Shown: positions 1 through 10,461 of the stretch, in pieces
Numbering within the stretch: the stretch's first letter is position 1
Layout of the letters: each line of letters begins with the position of its first letter
Assembly (NCBI GenBank): GCA_030323885.1
Contig: CM059194.1
Location: 29,112,363-29,176,362 of the forward strand
Source of the DNA: Branchipolynoe longqiensis
Taxonomy: Eukaryota > Annelida > Polychaeta > Phyllodocida > Polynoidae
DNA: 64,000 nucleotides
Direction: 5' to 3'
The notes under the pieces: generated by a model
Databases searched by the model: none
What the model was told of the DNA's origin: nothing
The model's input: only the letters and a program-made list of their open reading frames with translations
Translations under genes and position numbers: made by a program

Positions 1-1090
1 TGCCCAGACGTCGGCGACCATTTTAATAGGTTGCTTCGATTGCAAGGTTGCCAGTGGTTGTGGGTTCTTTAGTCGCAAAGTGGTTGCAAGCGGTCACAAG
101 CTGGAGTCTGACTGGGGCTTTAGTTTGAGGTTCAGATGGACGAAGAGATGGGGGTGAGTGTTTACAGTGTGAACTAGCAGTAACACTTTTTGTTTGCAAT
201 ATTTTGTTACTATTAAGGCTGACCCATATGATGTACCCTTAGAAGTGGTTCTTTCTTATTAAAGTTGCATAATCCGATAATTTTGCCTGTCTGCCATATT
301 TTAAAAATAAACATATTAGGTTGATCAGTGTAATCTAGTTAATTTTGGTTTGGAGTAATTTTGTTAAAAATGGTAAACTTTGAAGCTATTTGAAGTGAAC
401 ATGCACAATAATATGTGTGTGCACACCGATATGGTGGACATCATCGACTTGTACCCAGCATGATATACCCATAGATGTTGATAGAATGCTATTAAACCCT
501 AACAAGCAAATGAGGTTATATGGCTTGTAACAGTAAAGGGTTCTATCAAATTAATTGAACACTCATTCTGTGAGGCAGTTAATGTACCAGTAGCTATGGT
601 GAATATACGTATGGTCAAATGTAAGCAAGTGCTTAGGTTTCGAAAATGGTATGGCTTCATCGGATTATTCATTTTTAACTAACTGATATTGGTTGCTTTA
701 GCATTGAGTGTCATCAGATTCCAAATTCCACTTGTTTTGACAACCGGAGAATGGAAGGAATTGAGATGGCTGACTCTATCGATGCAGATTGTAGAGTTTT
801 AACAAAATTATTATATCTGATCGTCATATTTAGAACAACTATGTGTTGTAGGAGAGTTGGGGTGGCGGGAGGGGGGGGGGGGAGGAGCAGGTTTATCTAT
901 GTCTGTGAAGCTTGTAGTTTTCCTAGCCTCTTCTCGTCTTCAAATTTTAGAAGTTTTGCCAGATACTTGATTAATGAGGTAATTAAGATATGAACACATC
1001 AATGCACAGAAATACCTCTCTTCAACGGACAACTCTGCATCAAAACCAATGGTGTCCTGATGTAAGAGGGACAATCAACTGAAACAAAAA
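1..1090. other. Non-coding stretch, probably upstream intron of the LIM gene
   Basis: No supported gene. A donor-like GTGAGT follows an ATG-containing purine-rich stretch near 134-157, but no reading frame there resembles a known protein. A short poly-G tract sits near 870-882. Confidence 0.4.
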
Positions 1091-1494
1091 CAAGTTTGTA
1101 CATTGTAAAATTTTCGCAAATGGCAGGGGTTCTCTGTACATTGTAAAATTGTTCCCACATAGCAGATGTTCTCTGATCAGAAGGGTCACTGAAGGCGGGT
1201 AGTTTGTGGGGTGACAGCTTAAGGCGTCTCTATCTCCGAAGTCACGTGACATGTGGTCATTGACTATGTTATACATTGTACATCCACACTAGACATACAT
1301 CAATTGTCCGAGGCAATTCAGAATATCCACGTGTTCTAGTGCGGATGTACAAGTATAACAGAGTCAATGTCCATCTGTGATGTAACTTTGGAGATAGACT
1401 TCATGCTGTCACTCACACAAAGTATCGTCTTCACCAAACCTTCTGATCAGAGAACCCCTGCCATATGCAAACAATTTTACAATGTACAAACTAA
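1091..1494. mobile_element. Fold-back (hairpin) element
   Basis: Two arms of about 180-200 bp are imperfect inverted copies. The left arm opens with CAAGTTTGTACATTG and the right arm closes with CAATGTACAAAC. The arms share internal blocks such as GGGGTTCTCTG and its complement CAGAGAACCCC. The left arm carries an extra partial duplication of the TACATTGTAAAATT block. It looks like a non-autonomous fold-back transposon; no coding capacity. Confidence 0.6.
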
Positions 1495-1877
1495 TTGTGT
1501 GTGAATTACAGACGCGCTCGCCCATTTTTATACAAGCGATAACTGTGCAAAGGGATCACTGTCAATAAAGCCTTCGCCTGCTTAGCTTAACCAGCGGACA
1601 CCGTTTGAAGCTGTTACTGCACCGCTTTGCTTATTTTATTTTAAATGTGATTTCACTTGCCTTTACTAGGGGTTAAGCAACCTGTAGTACCCTGGCTACT
1701 GATTTATCACACACACACACACACCCTCATTGCATTATTTCCTCTTGTTTGGTCGGTCTAGTTATGTTGCATCTGGAGCATTAAAAATTACCAAAAGTTT
1801 AAAGTTGCATAGTCCGGTGCTTTTGAGTTTCTTTATTTTTTCTGAGATAAATATATTAAATTAATTGTTATAATCTA

Positions 1878-2420
1878 CTGTCGTGGGGGGTGATGAAAAT
1901 GGGAAATATTGCGCCTAGAGCGGGACTCGAACCCACATCTCTTTTCATTCCGGGCCAGTGTGCTAACCATTACACCACCTAGGCTCCCTGATATCAACAC
2001 ACTACCCACGCGGCTCCTTGCCTGAGCCCCGTCCTGATATGACCTTAGCTGTTGCTAGGACGTAAAACAACAACAAACAAACCTTGCCTGAGAGGTCAGT
2101 GCACACCACTATACTCATCCCCCGGGAATTCTAAGTCTTTTAATGCCTACACAGAGGCAATGCAACACACTTACATACACAGGGTAGGTTCAACAACTAT
2201 ACAGCGCGTAGCTTGTACAGGATCCTGGTCACAGAAACCAGTGTCGTGGGGGGGTGATGAAAATGGGAAATATTGCACCTCGAGTGGAACTCGAACCCAC
2301 ATCTCTTTGCATTCCGGGCCAGTGTGCTAACCATTACACCACCTAGGCTCCCTGATATCAACACACTACCCACGCCTACCTGTCTATGCGGCTCCTTGCC
2401 TGAGAGGTCAGTGCAGACCA
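1878..2420 (-). repeat. Two copies of tRNA-derived SINE type B (minus orientation)
   Basis: Read on the minus strand, each copy contains a tRNA-like head: GCCTAGGTGGTGTAATGG (A-box-like), then GGTTCGAGTCC (B box), then CTCTAGGCA, and a downstream body with TTTCCCATTTTCATCACC. The copies lie at about 1878-2045 and 2160-2420 inside the outer TTAA MITE. Spurious ORFs and pseudo-tRNA hits here come from this SINE. Confidence 0.75.
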
Positions 2421-2603
2421 CTACACTACTTTACATTAATTTGAAGTAACTTTTATTCTAAACAGCTAGCTTTTGATTTATTTGGAATGCAAACATGCAA
2501 AATTAATTTTGGCAAGCACGCCAAAACTCTGATACCATAGGCTTATGCAGAAATATTTTTAAATTGACTCAATATACCCTTCTATATGGCAACAAATGCT
2601 TAA

Positions 2604-2942
2604 AGCTGCATAGTCCGATGAAATATCAAATTTTCAAAACCAAACTAATTATCTAGATTTGATTTTATGTATCTAACTTAGATACTGATGCACTTATTAA
2701 GCATTTGTTTCTGCGTAGAAGGCAATACTGAGTCAATTTAACAGAATCTGTTACTGCAGAAGTCTATGATGTCAGAGTTTTGGCAAGTTTGCCAAAACTA
2801 ATTTCCCGTTTGCACTCAAAATATCTCAAAAGTTTACTATTTAAAATAAAAGTAACTTTGAAATCATGTTAAGTAGATACTAGTGATCGATCTAATATCT
2901 CAGAAAAAATACAGAAATTCAAAACCATCGGACTATGCAACT
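2604..2942 (-). mobile_element. TTAA-target MITE, nested copy
   Basis: This copy lies inside the outer MITE in opposite orientation and is flanked by TTAA at 2600-2603 and 2943-2946. Sister copies (for example near 5860) show the uninterrupted site with a single TTAA followed by TAAGTGCA, so the target duplication is directly visible. Confidence 0.75.
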
Positions 2943-3097
2943 TTAATAAGTGCATAAGTATCTAAGTTGGATATGTAGATTCAAATCTAGGTGAGTGTTT
3001 TGGTTTTTTAAATTAGATGCTTTCATCGGACTATGCAGCTTTAATGGCTGATGCAATACCCATCAGTATTCTGACGTCACAACAGCATTTCCATATA

Positions 3098-3466
3098 CAG
3101 TAAAACCTCTAAATCGACCGACCTTGGGACCGACTTTAAGTGGTCCATTTAGGGAGGTGGTCGGTTTAGGGAGTTACAATATGGTTACAATGGTATTGTT
3201 CGGACCCAAATAAAGTGATCGATATATTGGAGTGGTCGATCTATGGAGGTGGGAGGTTAGGGAAGTTATACTGTACAGTAAAACCTCTGTAAATCGACCG
3301 ACCATGGGACCGACTTTAAATGATCCATTTAGGGAGGTGGTCGGTTATGGAAGTTTTGTCATCGTTACAATGGTATTGTATGGGCGATCGTTTAGGACCC
3401 AAATAAAGCGATCAATATAGAGGAGGTGGCGATCTGTAGAGGTGGTCGGTTAGAAAGGTTTTACTG
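3098..3466. mobile_element. Tandem dimer of a TA-target MITE (CAGTAAAACCTC termini)
   Basis: Two ~180-bp units (3098-3273 and 3276-3466) share inverted ends CAGTAAAACCTCT and AGGTTTTACTG and the block ATCGACCGACC. They are separated and flanked by TA dinucleotides, which fits a Tc1/mariner-like non-autonomous element. Confidence 0.7.
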
Positions 3467-3735
3467 TACTAGACATGAACTGCATAAACACGGATATCAT
3501 ATCATCTTCGATTAGTGTCTCTGTGAAATATAAACTGTCCATCAGTAGTCTAGAAATGCATGTATATCTAACCAAAGGAGACAAGCTATAATACCGCTTT
3601 CATGGTCAGTGTGTTCCGATTTTTGATAAATTTAGGCTATTTCCCTTCATTTATTTATTTATTTATTATGACTTAAATAAATCAGTGCTATTTTTTGTTT
3701 TTCTAATATTTTTTTATTTTTTTCTGTTCATTTGA

Positions 3736-4065
3736 AGCTGCATAGTCCGATGAAAACATCCAATTTTCGAAACCAAAACACTTAGCTACATTTGATTCTC
3801 CATATCCAGCCTAGGTCATTAAACATTATTGCCTCATAGATGGAATACTACGTCAATTAGTGATTGATACTGTTAAAGCCTATGGTAGCAGAATGTTGAC
3901 ATTCATGGCAAAATTAATTTTGCCTCCTTTCACTTCAAATATCTCAAAATGTACCCATTCATAATAATAGTTACTTGAGACTAAAGTGTGGTAATTTATA
4001 ACGATCAACTTGATCTGTTTACCTCAAAATATTGCAGAAACTCAAAAGCATCTGACTATGCAACT
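3736..4065 (-). mobile_element. TTAA-target MITE, inverted copy
   Basis: Same family as the element at 1803-3040, minus orientation. The left end is AGCTGCATAGTCCGATG and the right flank is TTAA at 4066-4069; the left flank has decayed to TTGA. Confidence 0.65.
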
Positions 4066-4069
4066 TTAA

Positions 4070-5590
4070 AGAAGATAGTGAAAATTAAAACAACAATTGA
4101 AAGTAAAGCACACTAACCCGAGAGTGGCGGGACAATTCTTCATATTCAATGTACTAATAATGACAAGGAGCGTTGGAAACCTAACAATGGTCTGTAATAA
4201 TGGTCAGGCCTTTGGGTTAATCAAGGTATTCTTTAATTGTGTTTTGTTACTAACATAACAAACCTATACGGCAACTAATCTAATGACGGACATGAGCCGG
4301 CGTTAAGAGCACGCCTGCTGGAGGTGAGTGTTGCGGATGTTGGTGGGAGGATGTTTGCGGGTATGCGGTGCGTGTGACCAAATGTGGCTGGTGGATGGCT
4401 GGTGGCGTGCTTCTCTAAGGCTTCACTCAACGTCCCTGCTACCGGAATCATCTTGTGACTGCATGGCTACATTTTTATATGATCAAAATTTACATTTTTT
4501 TGCTAAATATATATATATATATAAATATTTATGTGTCCCGAATTTTTCAGGATCATGGTGATGGATACTACTTCCGGACCTGATTGGGGAGCTGGAACTC
4601 TCCATCATGAGAAATACTGTCAAATTTATGAAAAGAACCCTGAAATGGGCAGAACAGAAAAGTGCGCGAAAAATGTACACTTCGCTGTGAGGTGAAATCC
4701 AAAATGAAGAACTTTTATGTCAGTCTGATGACTAATGATGTCGTCGTGATATATTGGCTCATAGATTCACGCTCACTGTGACTTCTATTACATCACAACT
4801 AGTTAGGAATATTTAATAACTCCGGTGAAGTTAATTCTGCATAATTATCTTAAGTAAAAGTAACATAATGAGTAGGAGCCAAATTAATACCGCTACAAGA
4901 CGACCAACGCTGGTACTGAGCACCAGGTTTTTTTTTGTATTTTTTGAGGGAAGCACTTAAAAGAAGAGACAAAATTCCACTTTTATAAATATTAATAAGC
5001 AACAAGAAGAACAAAAAAGGCCATTGGAGTTGAATTGGTCACAGGTGTCACTGAAGCAGATACAGTTTCACTCTGCACCACCCACACCCACCTTCCACTC
5101 CTTCACCCCGACAACCCAGGCTTTTTCCTTCCACTCCCACCATCACCGCCAACACGAGCAACAACGCCAGCAGGCGGCTTCAGGGCCGGACATCTCAGAA
5201 CATCACCGACACACGTGTTATGAGCTGTCCTATGTGACTATAGCTCATGACCGCGACAAAGGCTCAGTTGTCTGCTGCTACCTGCTGTCACTAAATGTCG
5301 TCTGCTGCCATTAATTGTGCCTGATGTGAGCGAAATTCATTGAAATCCGGCTATTTGTTTGTTTTTTTAAAACAAAGCAAATGTCGTCTGCTTTAATGAT
5401 AGACATTAATGGCAGTGGACAATGCTACATATCAGGTATGCAAAGCGAGGGGGAAAGTGTACATTCCCAGCTTCTATTTAATCAATTTGAAAATTTGTAA
5501 CAATTGAACTTTTGGAGTTTTCAATAATTGGCAACCCTTGTGAGTGTCAAATCGAAAACTAGTTAATGACCACGGGGAATGATTCGTTAA
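4070..5590. other. Unassigned stretch
   Basis: No supported gene. A 96-codon open frame at 5024-5314 and a ~50-codon open frame after a CAG at 4555 have no recognisable domain, no conserved motif and no consistent splice context. A short (AT)n run sits near 4507-4522. Confidence 0.35.
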
Positions 5591-5941
5591 AGTTGCATAG
5601 TCCAATGCGTTTAAGTTTCTTATCATTTTTCTGAGATAAATATACGAGGTTGATCATTATAATTGACCTTACTTTAGTTTTAAGTAACTTTTATTTAAAT
5701 AGCTAACTTTTGAGATATTTGAAGTGCAAACATACAACAATTATTTTTGGCAGGCATGCCAAAACTCTGACACCATAGGCTTCTGCTGTAACAGATTCTA
5801 TTAAATTGCCTCAGGGTTCCCTTCTAGGTGGCAGTATCCCATTCTATGTGGCAACAAATATTTAATAAGTGCACCAGTGTCTTAAGTCTAGATAATTGTT
5901 TTGGTTTTGAAAATTTGATGTTTTCATCGGACTATGCAGCT
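5591..5941 (+). mobile_element. TTAA-target MITE, near-intact copy
   Basis: The AGTTGCATAGTCC end follows TTAA at 5587-5590. The right end is GGACTATGCAGCT and its flank is TCAA (decayed TTAA). This copy gives the uninterrupted internal sequence used to recognise nested insertions elsewhere. Confidence 0.7.
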
Positions 5942-6722
5942 TCAATTAGGTTGGCCGACTAAGCTAAACTCCTGAGGCCAATCAATATCCGTGCAGAGCT
6001 TTTAAATGTGGCCAAATTTCCCTTTCAGCAGAATTTGCGCATAATTACTAACTAGCGCGTAACACACCTATCAAATCTGTCATTGTGTATGCAGTACCTA
6101 TTGCACATTGATCAGCTTTCTGTGTTCATTGGTCCATACTTTGTGACGTTTAGCCACTCGACCAGCCTTTTACAGATCATGTACCACTGTTTAGCTGACT
6201 AATTAAGTAGCATTTCCCTAGAGCTGATAGCAGCTTTACTTGTGTACGGTTGCTCCACACAGATCTAGTGGCTTTGGCTTTAGACAAAGTCGACGAAACC
6301 TGCATATTGTTTGCTAGATGCCAGATTGTTGCGACGTTGGCTTTCTCCCAGCCAATTCGCCTCTAATGGCGTGAGACGCTGTGTGACGTCATCTTAGGTG
6401 GCTTCAGTCCAGTCACAATATTCATAGCTGCTAGTATTGAGCAGCTTTTCCTTATATTCCCTATTTTCAGTTTATAGTGTAGGCATGTGTGTTTCAATGA
6501 TTATGTAACTGGTTGTAAATTAAGTATTTGACCCATTTACAAGTATGTATTAAGGGACACTGATGGAAACGGAGAAACTGGTCAATGTGTGTCAGGAGAG
6601 GCGGGGGGGTGAGTGGGGATGCAAGCGTAGGTAATATTTACAATCAAATGAATCCATCCAAATTCATCAACTATTTTAAGAATATCATCCTCCTACCCAT
6701 GGCGTTATACAACGGAATTGAA

Positions 6723-7221
6723 CCGGTGTCGCAGTTTGAGCGCCCTGCCAGTTTGAGCGCCCTGCCAGTGGTTGTATTCTTTTTTTGTCAAATAGTTTTA
6801 AAAGCTTTCATTGGATCGATTAAAAATATCTTAATGCGCAATTGAAGAGGAAGATCTGGAGTATTTAATGTAACCTAAGAGCAATTTACTCTGAAAGTAT
6901 TAAACAGAGATAATAGTGAAAGTTGGGATATTCTGAGTGTCAGTGCCAGTGTTAGCCTTACTAGATCATGGCCTCAAAAACTATTTTCGCAAAATAAATT
7001 CAAGAACTTCCAATTGGCTAATAAAAAAAAAAGGCTGAATGTGAAATTGTAGAGAAAGATCTGAACTATTTAATAGAAACAAGAGAAATTTGCTTTCAAA
7101 GCACCAAAAATCACAAATTACTGTGATAGTCAGGGTGGTTTTAATGTTGTCTCTATCCGCGCATGCGCAATAGCAACAGAAGGGCGCTCAAACTGGTAGG
7201 GCGCTCAAACTGCGACACCGG
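6723..7221. mobile_element. MITE with ~44-bp terminal inverted repeats, each internally duplicated
   Basis: The left end reads CCGGTGTCGCAGTTTGAGCG and the right end is its complement, closing CTCAAACTGCGACACCGG. Within each end the 17-mer CAGTTTGAGCGCCCTGC is repeated twice. The ~400-bp interior has no coding capacity. I could not fix a target-site duplication. Confidence 0.6.
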
Positions 7222-7339
7222 CCCATCTGTTTGCTATTTGACTCCTTAAGTCATGATTTTTGTGAATTCAGTTTTGCAGTACTAAAGCTATTCAAATACT
7301 TAGCCTAAGTTTGAAGCCATTATTATAATTTTATTTCAT

Positions 7340-7550
7340 TTCATTTTTGTACACCCCGGATGGGATGGAGGCAAGGACTAGTTTGCTCAGTATCAGGATA
7401 ATGTGACTGAGTAGGATATTAAGCCACGGTGCGGCTGCTGGCAGACCGATCTCCCTATGGGGCAGCAGAATAAAAGCTTTACAAGTCGGTCCCCATCCTG
7501 ATATGACCTTTGATTTTCCAGGGCATAGAATCGTAATAAACAAACAAGCC
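7340..7550 (+). repeat. SINE type A-related fragment
   Basis: It shares the blocks CAGGATAATGTGACTGAGT, GGGGCAGCA and CATCCTGATATGACCTT with the type A SINE (complete copy at 42696-43030), inverted relative to that copy. Confidence 0.5.
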
Positions 7551-7660
7551 TTTGCATATATGATGTTGTGTGTTTAAAATAAATTCACTACATCACTGCC
7601 TGTGTTTTGTCGAAACCCTCCTTAGTTGAGCATCACCTATGGAGGGATTCGGACGGTTAA

Positions 7661-8004
7661 AGTGGCATAGTCCGATGGTTTTGAGTTTCTGTCATTTTCT
7701 GAGATGTATATGGTAGTTTGAATAATCTACATTCCTTTAGGTTAAAGTAACTTTTATTTTAAATGGCTAACTTTGAAGTGCAAACATGCTAAATTAATTT
7801 GGGCAAGCATTCCAAAACTCTGACACCATAGGCGTAGCCATATGCTGCTGCAGCAACAGATTATATTAAATTCGCTATGTATTCTGTTCGATGTGGTGAC
7901 AAATGTTTGGAAAGTGAACGAATATCTAAGTTAGATATGTAGAATCAAATCTAGATAATTGTTTTGGTTTTGACATTTTTATGTTTTCATCGGACTATGC
8001 AGCT
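7661..8004 (+). mobile_element. TTAA-target MITE, intact copy
   Basis: Ends AGTGGCATAGTCCGATG and CATCGGACTATGCAGCT are flanked by TTAA at 7657-7660 and 8005-8008. It lies about 130 bp upstream of the LIM exon. Confidence 0.75.
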
Positions 8005-8133
8005 TTAAATGAAATGAAATTCAATCACATTAAATTTAACAACTTGTAAATGGGTTCCTGCTGCTGTTGCTGCTGTCGTCCATGACTATGTATGGTGTGC
8101 CACCTAACCTCGCTGTCTGTGCCCACCCTACAG

Positions 8134-8583
8134 GACTGTCAGATGCAGCTGACAGACGAGCCAGACAAGCGGTGCTATCCGTTCGGTGACGCGCTGCTCT
8201 GTCACTGCTGTCACATCGCTCGACTCGGCGTCCCAGCCGACGGCCGCAGTTTCGCGCCTTCCCCAGTCATGGCCGACCACTACTCGATCCAAACCACCAC
8301 GCTCAGCAACAACTACGGCGGGGGAGGCGGCGGGGGAGGCGGGGACGGGCCCCCGGCACAGCCGCTCCCGCCACAGATCCCGCCCTACCCAAGCAGCGAC
8401 TACTCAACCTCGGGTAGTAGTTCCAACGGGTACCACCAGGGGGCGCCAACGCCGCCGCCACCGAACTATCCGCTAGGGGGAGGAGGGTACCCGGCCTCGG
8501 GGACGTTGTCTGGGTATGGGGGTCTGAAGGGTGGTCTGGTGTCGCCGCAAAACTCCGATAAGTATCAGATTACTGATTTGTAA
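8134..8583 (+). CDS. C-terminal exon of an Ajuba/LIMD1/WTIP-type LIM-domain protein (partial gene)
   Basis: This is the last coding exon of a zyxin-superfamily LIM protein, a class that scaffolds cell junctions and Hippo signalling. A pyrimidine-rich acceptor ending in CCCTACAG precedes it at 8133, in phase 0. The first ~30 residues look like the end of the third LIM domain: DCQMQL, then RCYPF and LLCHCCHIARL, which carry the second zinc-finger ligands in the spacing typical of Ajuba, LIMD1 and WTIP. A Gly/Pro/Ser/Tyr-rich tail of about 110 residues follows, and the protein ends ITDL, like the PDZ-binding ends of WTIP and LPP. The first LIM finger and the rest of the protein must lie upstream. 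I found no LIM-type exon at 1-8100, so the preceding intron is either more than 8 kb or hides exons I missed. The family call is firm; the exact paralogue is not. The long glycine-rich tail is unusual. Confidence 0.75.
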   Translation, partial: DCQMQLTDEPDKRCYPFGDALLCHCCHIARLGVPADGRSFAPSPVMADHYSIQTTTLSNNYGGGGGGGGGDGPPAQPLPPQIPPYPSSDYSTSGSSSNGYHQGAPTPPPPNYPLGGGGYPASGTLSGYGGLKGGLVSPQNSDKYQITDL

Positions 8584-8886
8584 CCGATGTGTCGTGACCG
8601 TACCTGGTCATAGAGAAAGAAGGGGGAGAGTTGGGGTATTTCTGTGGAAGTTTCGATGATCTGCATATTTGATTTCTGGTGTCAGTTTAAAGACTTGTAA
8701 TCGCGTGGTTGTTAATGATTGTGGCAGAGCAGTGATTTCAGTTATCGGGTTCCCTACTGACCACGCCTATATTTCGCTTTCGACACAGCCTCCCATCGAT
8801 GAAGCCCCTAGTTGGTTCAGCTATGTTTGCAATAACAACGATTTTTTTTTATTTTTTTTAAATTGGGGAGGCAGGGGGGGGGGGTG

Positions 8887-8892
8887 AATAAA
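8887..8892 (+). terminator. Poly(A) signal AATAAA of the LIM gene
   Basis: AATAAA lies about 300 bp after the LIM-gene stop codon, just after a poly-G run. It is the first canonical hexamer downstream, so it is the likely 3' end. Another AATAAA lies near 9325. Confidence 0.45.
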
Positions 8893-8999
8893 TAATTAGA
8901 TATGAGTTTTGAAGTGGGTAAATTAGCGAATGAAAACACAGTAGTGTTCCATCGATAATCTGAGTCATGACTCACTCAAATGGGAAAGCTAAACCGTAC

Positions 9000-9000
<1 letters not shown>

Positions 9001-9055
<55 letters not shown>
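9001..9055. repeat. 55-base poly-C tract
   Basis: An uninterrupted run of 55 C (G on the other strand), the longest of several G/C homopolymers in the window. It lies just past the probable 3' end of the LIM gene. Length from an assembly is unreliable for such tracts. Confidence 0.9.
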
Positions 9056-9057
<2 letters not shown>

Positions 9058-9837
9058 AGCCTCCCTAGCTCCTTACCTTCAGGATGGCAATGGACAGTTT
9101 AGAATACACTCGTCACAATTATCTCTGACACCCATTACTCGGAGCTGAAGCAGCCCGACCCGCGACAGGTTCTGTAACAGTCCAGTCTGTGACTGGTATC
9201 TGGATAATTCAGTTCAAATGACAGACTTTATGCGAGTTGTCTTGATATTGATATACATACATTCCCGCTGAACAGTACAAATATAGTAGCTATCATGCCT
9301 GACGGCGTGGTGTAGTCGTGGATGAATAAATAATTCTAGAAATGTAAAAGCTATATACAGCATTGTCACAAAATGTATTATTTATTCATGGTTTTATGAG
9401 GTTATTTATGTTCTACATATATATATATTCAGCTGTAAGTTTCTCAATCGTCTCTACATAGCTAAACACAATAGCAACCTTGAAACCATCAGGGCCATTC
9501 TATTTAGAATATCTGTTTGAACAGTTAGCTTCGAAGCGGTTTTTAATTAATTGAATGTGGAAACATGTGCGATTAAATAGGAATTAGTATCCAATTGTCA
9601 CTACCCTAATGGAAAAGCGAAGAGTATTGTGTGCTGGAAAAGTGTCAATGGCTTAAATTTACAGAACATATTTGGATTATATATATATATTGGTGTACTT
9701 TTGTACACACTGCATGATAATGCTAGAAGCCACACTTACTCTTATACTATAGACCTATTTCATATGACGTCAGCATGGGTATTTAGGTGAGTGCGCTCGC
9801 TGTTTGGCTGCAGGATAACACATGGTCACACTGCAAA

Positions 9838-10260
9838 CTCAATGGTTGTGAGCAATCTTCATACAGAAAAAGTGAAATATCTCTAAAACCACACCACCTA
9901 GAAACAAAGCGCTAGGCAGACAAACAGATAACATGCTTAACAACCGGATTATATTCAATTTATAAGGTATGGGTTCTGGATTTCTGTTGATTTTTAAAAT
10001 AAAATTGACATTTTGCACTGCGCGTATCAGCAAACTCAATGCATTGTCAAAGACGGTGAGCAATCTTCTTACAGAAAAGGTGAAATATCTCTTAAACCAC
10101 ACCACCTAGACAGAAACCGCTTGGCAGCCAAACCAGATAACATGCTTAACAGCCAGATTATATTAAATTCATAAGGTTTGGGTTCTGGATTTCTATTAAT
10201 TTTGATTAAAACTAACGTTTTGCACTGCGCATATCGACAACCTCAATGGCAGTGTGCCTT
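9838..10260. repeat. Two tandem ~195-bp units of a dispersed repeat
   Basis: Units begin CTCAATGG/CTCAATGC and share TGAGCAATCTTC, AAAGTGAAATATCTC, CCACACCACCTAG and TTTTGCACTGCGC. The same family occurs as two further tandem units at about 15716-16110. Confidence 0.65.
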
Positions 10261-10426
10261 CGTTCTGCAGCCAAGGTGCGCGCACATACACGATGTTTGT
10301 AAACATTGAAAGGGGTCTATAGTTTACTCCTCAAGTTGTTACGTCAATAGTGTATCAGGTGTTTGATCAGGTGAGATCTTGCAGATGGGTATTATTAGTG
10401 CACTCAGTGTTAGTCCTCGGTGTAAA

Positions 10427-10461
10427 CAAAGACCCTATAATATAGTATTATAGGGTCTTTG
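10427..10461. mobile_element. 35-bp perfect palindrome flanked by 7-bp direct repeats
   Basis: Arms CAAAGACCCTATAATAT and their exact complement meet around a central base. GTGTAAA stands directly on both sides (10420-10426 and 10462-10468). The layout is that of a minimal inverted-repeat insertion with target duplication. Confidence 0.6.

Larger units (their letters stand above)
1803..3040 (+). mobile_element. TTAA-target MITE (outer copy), interrupted by SINEs and a nested MITE
   Basis: Ends are AGTTGCATAGTCC and GGACTATGCAGCT, flanked by TTAA at 1799-1802 and 3041-3044. The ~350-bp element is split by two SINE copies (about 1878-2420) and by a second, oppositely oriented copy of itself at 2604-2942. 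TTAA target duplications are typical of piggyBac-like elements; assignment to that superfamily is inference because no transposase is present. Confidence 0.7.

Noticed and set aside
1..157. Upstream exon of the LIM gene ending at the GTGAGT near 152
   Set aside because: No frame encodes LIM cysteines/histidines or matches the family, so it cannot be supported as a coding exon.
5024..5314. His/Gln/Thr-rich 96-codon ORF as a new gene
   Set aside because: Low-complexity composition, no splice or start context, no second supporting exon.
8186..8476. 96-codon ORF overlapping the LIM exon in another frame
   Set aside because: A GC-rich shadow of the LIM C-terminal tail; no independent motif.
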